A stretch of DNA of 64,000 nucleotides from Thelonectria olida. Lineage: Eukaryota > Ascomycota > Sordariomycetes > Hypocreales > Nectriaceae. The notes below the pieces were generated by a model. The model was not told the origin of the DNA. It made no database searches and saw only the letters and a list, made by a program, of their open reading frames with translations. A program made the translations under genes and the position numbers. Below, piece after piece: positions 56,512-64,000 of this stretch; the first letter of the stretch is position 1; each line of letters starts with the position of its first letter. The stretch covers positions 1 through 64,000 of the forward strand of contig JAGPYM010000003.1 of assembly GCA_020736575.1 (NCBI GenBank), given 5' to 3'.

Positions 56512-58541
56512 TGTGATTGGAGACTATGTTCGCAAATAGACAGCATGATAGGAGAGGGGCGAAACCTATTATTTATTCTTGTCAAATAGTCGTACCGCTC
56601 ATACTGACTCGATTATAGAGCCCGCAGGTAAGCAGCCTGACTCCGCTACCGGATCACCTTCATAACACCCACTATTGTGCCATTCTCTCCCCCATTATTC
56701 GCTCACTGAGAACTCTCTCGGACTCTATGCTGAAACGGGCACTAGAATTGTTGCCAAGTGCGATAGAGAACGAACGAGTGGAGCAGTGTAGCACCGTTAA
56801 TAGAGTTACTTGAATCGCGAAAGGGCCAGGATTATAGTCGGAATGCAAATTTGAACTCCGCAGCGGTGGGATAATGGCGTCACGCCCACGTCGATTGATG
56901 CCGACCTTCCCTTTTCGCAGCATTCTTGATAATACCCCAGTCTAGGTGGATGAGCGATTAACCATGTCGGCCTAGATTGACTGACCAAGTCCTCGACAAT
57001 CCCACCGTGATCGAGGTGTTTGTATACAGGTAAGCCTTGGTAATATGCTCAATGGCTGGATAGGGCTGTGGAGCTCGTCGTCTCCTGTCAAATGCGTCAA
57101 CAACACTCCCTCCCAGTTCGCTATTGAAACGGCATGTAACTAACACAGCTATTTTCTTTGCTGAGTTAGAATCAATAAGAATTCTGCCTCAACAAATGGA
57201 CCGGCCTGTTATTAGAGCTCTGCAAGGATTCATTAGGCGGCTGTCTGTCTCAAGGTCTTAGTCTAGGGCGATACAGTCATCATTCGCTATGAGACGCATA
57301 CTTCACCAATAAACGAGTCTGTGATTGGTTCATACAAGGCATATGATACTATCTATATCGTTCATAGTCCATGTAAGCCCAAACCTGACAGGTGACTCAG
57401 GATGAAAGTTGCTGCGGAGCCCGAATGACTGCGACAAGAAGCGTCGTCGAGTATCCAATGCTTCTTGGAGTTTAAAAAATTTAATGAAAATGTTTTTATG
57501 ATAAGCGTGCTGCTCTACTTAAAATTGACTGTTCAATGGCTTGAGGAGAAAAGAGTGAGCGTCAAGTCAAGAATATGTGCCGCAAGCCCCGTGCAGCCAT
57601 GTGAGTGACGCTATGAATCACAGCAGCTCACTAATTCCGGCATGAGATTGAAGGAGAATAAGAGACAGTTTATTTGAAGAAAGAGATTAAGGGAAAGGGC
57701 GTTAAAATGTCATGATTAAAGCTCTCGACTATCTGCGTGAAAAGGGCTCGTAGGGCGACGCGGTCCTGGCACTAGACTTTTACGCAGAATTCTTAAATGG
57801 GTTTGACCTCTGGGATTATCAACGAATGTCATCATAGGCAAACGGGGATGAGCGTATGAACTACACTAAACGTAGAAGTATTGCTAAACGCCTGTGTGTT
57901 GTCCCAAGATCAGGTGTCTTGCAAGTCATCTCGTCATTTGAGAGGTAATAGTAGGTATCTGCAGGTACGGAGTTTCAGCCCTGCGCGAGATCTAACGATG
58001 ATGACGGCTATTTGAAAACTGACCTTGAACGAATTTATAGCATGACTACAGAGGCGGCCTAACATGTGCTGAAGAGCTCTCATACCTCGCAACCGAGGCG
58101 TCCATTCCCAGTCAGACCATCATCAAAGTCTGCATAGATCCGTCGGTTCGTACGGAACTTTGCACTGCATGACTGCGTAATAATGACCCCGTTCACCCTG
58201 GTAATAGCCATGAAGTAACTTTATTCCAGGTTCAAAGGCGTCGATCCCCAGTGGAAAAACTACAACAGCTCCAATCGCAGCGTTGCAACAAAGTCAACCC
58301 CGCAGAACCCCTCAACGGACCTTTGCCAAAATCAACTTTTCCATGGCTCTGGGTAAATGGAAATTGTCCACCAATATGCATTGCTGCGCAAATGAGCCTC
58401 TCGGCAGTTTCGGGACCTGTTCCGAAATGAGCTGTGGCAGTACTGAACCTTGGTCGGCCTCGATTGTATAAAAACTATTGAGCTCTGTTGATACATTTAT
58501 TCGTCTTTACGGCTTTGTTAGGCAACGCCCATCTTCGCACC
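56512..58541. other. Intergenic, AT-leaning, no gene recognised
   Basis: About 2 kb between divergent starts of the carboxylesterase and the secreted galactosidase. No convincing ORF, repeat or RNA gene; AT-richer around 57150-57950. The galactosidase TATA box lies at its right end. Confidence 0.45.
58467..58474 (+). promoter_or_regulatory. TATA box of secreted GH35
   Basis: tataaaaa about 75 bp before the ATG at 58542, good match and spacing. Confidence 0.5.
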
Positions 58542-61500
58542 ATGAAGTTTCTCAGCTTGATCCTGGCAGCCCTCGCGGCTGTCAACTGTCAGGCACGCAG
58601 TGTCAGCCGCGGTGGAGGTCGACCGTTCGAGATTCTCCAAAGCCCTCATGAAAGGGAACTTCTTCAGGACATCGTGACCTGGGACGAGCACTCCTTGTTC
58701 ATCAATGGCGAGCGAGCAACAATATTTTCCGCCGAAATACACCCCTTCCGCCTGCCCGTACCGTCTCTCTATCTAGATCTTTTCCAAAAAGTCAAAGCAA
58801 TGGGCTTCAACATGGTGTCGTTCTATGTTGATTGGGCGCTTCTTGAAGGGAAGCCAGGAGATTTCCGCGCGGACGGCGTCTTTGACTTGGAACCTTTCAT
58901 CGACGCTGCCAAGGAGGCTGGAATCTATCTGCTCGCCCGGCCAGGGCCATACATCAATGCTGAGGCTTCTGGAGGCGGCTTTCCTGGGTGGCTGCAACGG
59001 GTCAAGGGAATATTGAGGACAAACGACTCGGACTATTTAAGCGCCACGGATAAGTATGAGCTTTATCATATGGATATCTGGTTTCAGGCTAACTCGTTGC
59101 AGCTACATGAGCCACATCTGCTCCATCATTGCGAAAGCACAAATCACCAACGGCGGACCCGTGATTCTATTCCAGCCTGAGAATGAGTACAGCGCCGCAG
59201 TTGGCGTTCCTTTCCCGAGTCAGGAGTACTTGAAATACGTCAACGATCAAGCACGAAATGCTGGAATAGTCGTCCCCCTCATCAACAACGATGCGTGGCA
59301 GGGCGGAACAGGGGCCCCGGGATCGGGAGTTGGCGCTGTGGACATTTATGTGAGCTCGAAGCAAAGCTGGCCCATAGCCACAAAGATCCAGAGCTGACTT
59401 CAATAGGGGCATGATGGATATCCAGCTGGCTTTGACTGTGTAAGTCGGCCGTTGAGTAGAGAGTCGCATCGCTGATGTGCCAATTAGGAAAACCCATATG
59501 ACTGGCCTGAAGACGGTCTGCCGACGACGTGGCACGCTGAGCATTTGAAGACCAGCCCAACTACTCCTTACTCAATCATAGAGGTAACACCTCAACCCCT
59601 ATCTGATAGATTCGGCACTAACATAGAGTAGTTTCAAGGTGGCGCATTTGATCCGCCAGGCGGCTGGGGGTTTGAGAAGTGCTCCGTTCTCACAAACCAC
59701 GAGTTTGCTCGCGTCTTTTACAAGAACAACCTTGCGGCAGGAGTGACCATCTTCAATATTTATATGGTAAGTTGACAGGCCAATAGCAACAGAAAACGGC
59801 TAATGAGTAGACCTTTGGCGGCACAAACTGGGGAAACCTTGGCCATTGCGACGGCTACACATCGTACGACTACGGCGCAGTGAGTATCAAAGATCAGATG
59901 TATTGACGAGGGATCTAAACAGATACAGGCAATCAAAGAAGACAGAACAATCGTCCGAGAGAAATACTCAGAGATTAAACTCCAGGGCCAGTTCTTGCGA
60001 GTGTCTCCGGGATATCCAATCTCGACTCCGGGCAATTTGTCCACCACAAAGTACAGCAATAACGAGGCCATCGCCGTCACACCACTCACCAACGAAGAGG
60101 ATGGCGTATTTTTCGTCGTGCGACATGCGGATCACACCAACACTGCCTCAACCGCTTACAAGCTCAAACTCCCAACCACTGCAGGGACTCTCACAGTTCC
60201 CCGGCTTGGAGGATCGCTCTCACTGAACGGTAGAGATTCCAAGATTCACTTGGCCGACTATCCAGTTGGCGATTTCGAATTGCTCTACTCCACCGCCGAA
60301 GTGTATACATGGAAGAAATTCACTGACAAGACCGTTCTCGTTCTCTATGGAGGACCTGACGAACTTCATGAAGTTGCCATCAAGAAGGCCTCAAAATTGC
60401 AGATTCTCGAGGGCGATGGGGTTGAGTTCAAGAAGAAGAGCAGCGTTGGTGTCTTCCAATGGAAGACGTCTGCGAAACGACGTGTCGTCCAGACAGGCTC
60501 GCTTGTCATCTACCTTCTCGGTAAGTCTCTTCTTGTGATACTGAATCTTCTAACCTGTACCAGACCGAAACTCCGCATACAATTACTGGGTTCCCGATTT
60601 ACCCGGAAAAGGCGACAATTCGGCATATGGCACGTCTGTTATGAACCCAGAGTCAATCATCGTCAACGGAGCACACCTGATTCGAGCCGTTACCGTCTCT
60701 GGCTCTACCCTATCAATTCAGGCCGACTTTAATTCGACGACAACGTTGGAGATCATCGGTGCTCCAAAGAAGGCTACACGATTGACAGTCAACGGCAAGC
60801 AGCTTCAATATCAGAAGTCGAAGCTCGGGAATTGGGTCACGAAACCCGATGTGACGCTTCCCAGTGTCAAGGTTCCCGACCTTTCGTCCTTGGACTGGCA
60901 CTACGTTGACTCGCTCCCTGAAATCAAGGACAGTTACGACGACTCCAAGTGGCCTGTTGCGGATCATACTACCACGAATAACACGAAACTGCCCCTTCAG
61001 AATTCAGTGTCACTCTATGGTTCCGACTACGGATTTCACGCGGGAGCTCTCATTTTCCGCGGCCACTTCACAGCTGACGGCTCTGAGGATCAGTTGAAGC
61101 TATGGACACAGGGCGGTCGTGCCTTTGCCAGCTCAGTGTGGCTCAATGGCGAGTTCCTTGGTTCTTTCAAGGGATACGATGCAACGAACGGCTTCAATTC
61201 CACCTACACACTACCAAAGCTCAAGAAGGGCAAGCGCTATGTCGTCACAGTCATCGTAGACAATACCGGCTTGAATGGCAATTGGACTCCGGGGTATGAT
61301 GAGCAGAAGAATCCACGTGGCATCTTGGACTGGGTCATTTCCTCGTCTTCTGGCCGCGAAACACGCATCACCAAGTGGAAGCTCACAGGAAATCTTGGCG
61401 GTGAGGACTACACTGACAAATTCCGAGGGCCTCTCAACGAGGGTGGATTGTTCTTTGAGAGACAAGGGTACCATCTCCCATCGCCCCCTTTGAGCAAATT

Positions 61501-61906
61501 CTCGAGCAGTTCGCCGTTCAAGGGAATAAGCAAACCAGGGGTTGCATTTTACGCGGCAAAGTTACGTCTCGATTATCCATCCGACAAGTTCGACATCCCC
61601 TTGTCGTTCGAGTTCAAGAATGCGACATCGGCCACTGGCGCTTATCGAGCTCTTCTCTTTGTGAATGGGTTCCAATTTGGCCGGTACGTGAGCAACATTG
61701 GTCCCCAGACAGCGTTTCCCGTTCCAGAGGGTGTGCTCAACTATGGCGGAGATAATTGGATTGGGGTTTCCATTTGGGCTTTGGAAGAGAAGGGCGCCAA
61801 GTTGCCTGGCTTTTCTTTGACAGCTGGCTCACCGGTTTTGACTGGGAGACAGGCGGTTAAGGTCGTGGAGGGACCAAAGTACAGTCGCCGCTCGCAAGCG
61901 TATTAG
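58542..61906 (+). CDS. Secreted GH35 beta-galactosidase
   Basis: Extracellular beta-galactosidase, 1008 residues, the usual size for fungal secreted GH35. Exons 58542-59053, 59103-59349, 59407-59439 (33 bp), 59488-59583, 59632-59766, 59811-59879, 59929-60520, 60564-61906; introns of 43-57 bp. Signal peptide at 1-17 ([17 protein letters not shown]). Catalytic barrel: [48 protein letters not shown], acid/base Glu199 in [19 protein letters not shown], nucleophile Glu296 in [24 protein letters not shown]-terminal beta-galactosidase domains and jelly rolls ([34 protein letters not shown]). Many N-glycosylation sites. Releases galactose from polysaccharide side chains or oligosaccharides outside the cell. 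Confidence 0.95.
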
Positions 61907-62297
61907 TCGGTCAAGAGAATATGAGGTAGTTTTGTCGCCTTCAGTCATCTAAGAAATGATTAGCTCGAGTTTGTTCAAGGATTCGTCTAAGGATTAAGAA
62001 GTATTGTCTCAGATGTTTCGTGAAGAATGAAGAACACGCAGTGGAGAGAGCATCCAGCCATCACCGCCTTATTGCCGGCTTCGGGTGAGAGCTCAAGAGC
62101 CCTGAAGGATCGGACTAGGGGCCCCGAGTTACAGGCTACGGCTTACATCATCGTTTGATTGCTCTCCGAAAGATCCGTTCGTCTTGCTGACACTCTCGCA
62201 AAACGACTTACTTCAAAGCCACTTGTGGCATCAGCTGTGCCCCTTTCACAGACGTCCCGTTCGCATATTGCAAGACGTGACACCGCCGAATGTCAGC
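61907..62297. other. Intergenic between GH35 and acetyltransferase-like gene
   Basis: 390 bp, tandem genes; no motif called. Confidence 0.4.
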
Positions 62298-63788
62298 ATG
62301 GCTTCTCAGGCCAAGCTCGAGTTTCTGAGATACGCAAGAAAGTAACCTGGCATAATTGCTGGCCCTTCGCCCATACTAACAGACGGCGCAGGCCCCAATG
62401 AGCGACGCACCATCAGTCGCGAGGACCTAGGCTTCTACGACGCCGTCATCATTGGCGCAACGTACGAATTCAGAACTGAGACCGATGTCTCCTCTTCTCA
62501 GTCTTTTATCCAGCCTCTGAAGCGTTGCATCGATGACCACCCGTTCCTCTGCGTTGTCTTGGGGGATGCCCACACCGACAAGGCCTTTTACCAACGCGCC
62601 TCTACCATCAACCTGGAAGACCACATATCCATCGTTGACGGCGTCGCTGCTGGCGAGGGCGAATCCAAGGCCATTGAGAAGACGCTGGAGATCGACGTGA
62701 ACCGTAAGTTTCGACCTGAAGTTCCTCGATGGAGAATCGTGGTTCTGCCTTTGAACAAGTCGCGGTGCTTTGTCGCGTTTGCGTTTTCCCACACGATCGG
62801 TGACGGGGTGACTGGCATGGCTTTCCACGAGTCATTTCTGGAGGGTTGCAGAACTGCTTCTGGCGCAGATAACGTGTCATCCGTCGTCGAGACGCCTGCG
62901 AGGCCTCTCGCAGCCCCCTTTGACACGCCTGAGAGACTGCCAATATCCTGGTCTTTTCTACTGGCGCCTCTCATTTCCCTTGTTCTCCCGCAATTCCTCG
63001 TCAACGCTCTTGGCATTCGGCGTTCGGGCTCGACTATTGACGCAGGGACTTGGACTGCCACCAATATGTTTTACGACGCAGCCACATTCCACACCAAGGT
63101 CAAGCTGCGTGAGATTGACAAATCAGTCCTTGATAAGGCGCTTCGTGCATCGAGAAACCACGATGCCAAATTGACCGCGACAGTCTTGCAACTGCTAGCG
63201 CGAGCCCTCAGCAAGGCACTTGTCGATCCCTCGATCACCAACTTCGTCTCGCAGACTGCAGTCAACATGCGGCAGTCTATTGGCGTGCCGAATTCCGAGA
63301 TGGGAGAGTTCGCTTCGGGGTGTTACCTCAGCCATACACGAAATAATTCCTCGGGGAACCTCTCTGACGAGGAATGGGCGGCTGCTAGCTCAGACACACG
63401 AGACCTAGCGACCTGCGCCTCTACCCTTCAGGATCAACCCATTGGATTGTTGAGATACGCGCCCAGCATCAGAAAATGGACTTTGGGCAAGATTGGCCAG
63501 CGACGGGACTGCTCCATAGAGATGAGCAATGTGGGCGTGTTTGACCCAGCTATGGCTTCACCGTCCACTCACGACATTGATGGAGGTGTAAGGGTCACTA
63601 ATATGTTTTTTACACAACCCGGCCATGTTACCAGTGCCCCGATTTCCTTCAACTTTGCGAGCGTCAAGGATGGCGGTTTGTCGTATACTGTTAGTTGGCA
63701 AGAGGGAGCATTGGGAGTAGACGATGAGGATCGCGTTGTAGAAGAGATTTGCGCATCATTGACGGCTGGCTTAGAAGCCTTGGAGTAG
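62298..63788 (+). CDS. Alcohol acetyltransferase (AATase)-like protein, non-canonical donor
   Basis: BAHD-like/AATase (PF07247-type) acyltransferase, 478 residues by the model with exons 62298-62337 and 62392-63788. Exon 1 gives MASQAKLEFLRYA and exon 2 starts PNERRTISREDLGFY, joined through Ser as expected from relatives. The donor however reads GAAAGT, the consensus GTAAGT with T to A at +2; branch (actaac) and acceptor (gcag) are normal. Using the GT four bases on gives a frameshift and an early stop. Catalytic HxxxD at His147-Asp151 (SHTIGDGVTG). Other motifs: IDDHPFLCVVLGD, NMRQSIGVPNSEMGEFASG, SNVGVFDP, PGHVTSAPISFNFASV. Family transfers acetyl from acetyl-CoA to alcohols or related acceptors. 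May be a pseudogene if GA is not spliced. Confidence 0.82.
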
Positions 63789-64000
63789 ATGCTGAGTTAT
63801 CGGTATGTCCATGGATATTTCAGGGATTTATAGCGGATTGAAAGATTATTTATAGAGGCTTAGGAGGGCTAAAAGAAAGCCCCCGAAGGCGTCAACTTTG
63901 GCTGAACCCAGGATCCTATCTCAGTATGACCGTTGGTACGTCAGATCAACTGTGCCGTTGCTAATGTTTGGTTCGACACGGCCTCAATTCTGACTATGCA
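63789..64000. other. 3' flank to window end
   Basis: Downstream of the acetyltransferase stop; no feature recognised. Confidence 0.3.

Noticed and set aside
1..64000. Classical secondary-metabolite cluster
   Set aside because: No PKS, NRPS, terpene cyclase, DMATS or P450 was recognised; the acyl-CoA ligase, OYE and transporters alone do not make such a cluster.

Overview
This window reads as nuclear DNA of a filamentous ascomycete (Pezizomycotina; Sordariomycetes is only a guess). Coding density is moderate. Genes have short 43-105 bp introns with GTRNGT-like donors, CTAAC/CTGAC branch points and YAG acceptors. The gene families are typically fungal: Zn2Cys6 regulators, HET-domain proteins, Dal5-like permeases, an OPT transporter, type-B carboxylesterases and GH35 galactosidases. 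I reconstructed the exons by hand, and each multi-exon model closes in frame. No rRNA, tRNA, CRISPR or intact transposon was recognised.

Layout. 0-6.4 kb: 5' half of a zinc alcohol dehydrogenase (minus), a possible small secreted ORF, a secreted type-B carboxylesterase (plus), and a shortened, apparently frameshifted HET gene (minus). 7.3-13.2 kb, all minus: Zn2Cys6 regulator, cysteine-synthase-like PLP enzyme, Dal5-like permease with GATA-type sites upstream. 15.4-19.9 kb: an 87-residue three-exon gene (plus), a second Dal5-like permease interrupted by an in-frame TAG, and a second Zn2Cys6 regulator. 20.7-26.7 kb: secreted alpha/beta hydrolase, glutathione transferase, nine-exon OPT transporter. 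29.9-34.3 kb: small secreted protein and a six-exon gene joining a DUF676-like serine hydrolase to a HET domain. 39.1-40.6 kb: type II membrane protein with a fucose-lectin-like ectodomain. 42.4-54.8 kb: 4CL-like acyl-CoA ligase with a peroxisomal C-terminus, DapA-family aldolase, sugar permease divergent from a third Zn2Cys6 regulator, cytoplasmic GH35 galactosidase, Old Yellow Enzyme. 54.9-63.8 kb: second carboxylesterase, eight-exon secreted GH35 galactosidase, and an alcohol acetyltransferase-like gene with an apparent GA instead of GT donor.

Functional reading. The best candidate for a cooperating set is 44.9-52.4 kb: sugar permease plus divergent regulator, intracellular GH35 and a 2-keto-3-deoxy-sugar-type aldolase, with the secreted GH35 about 6 kb further on. 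It looks like a galactoside uptake and breakdown unit, but this is inference from families and order. The most unusual single gene is the hydrolase-HET fusion. Three genes (HET at 5-6 kb, permease at 16-17.6 kb, acetyltransferase at 62-63.8 kb) carry single apparent lesions, either early decay or consensus errors; read-level checks would decide.
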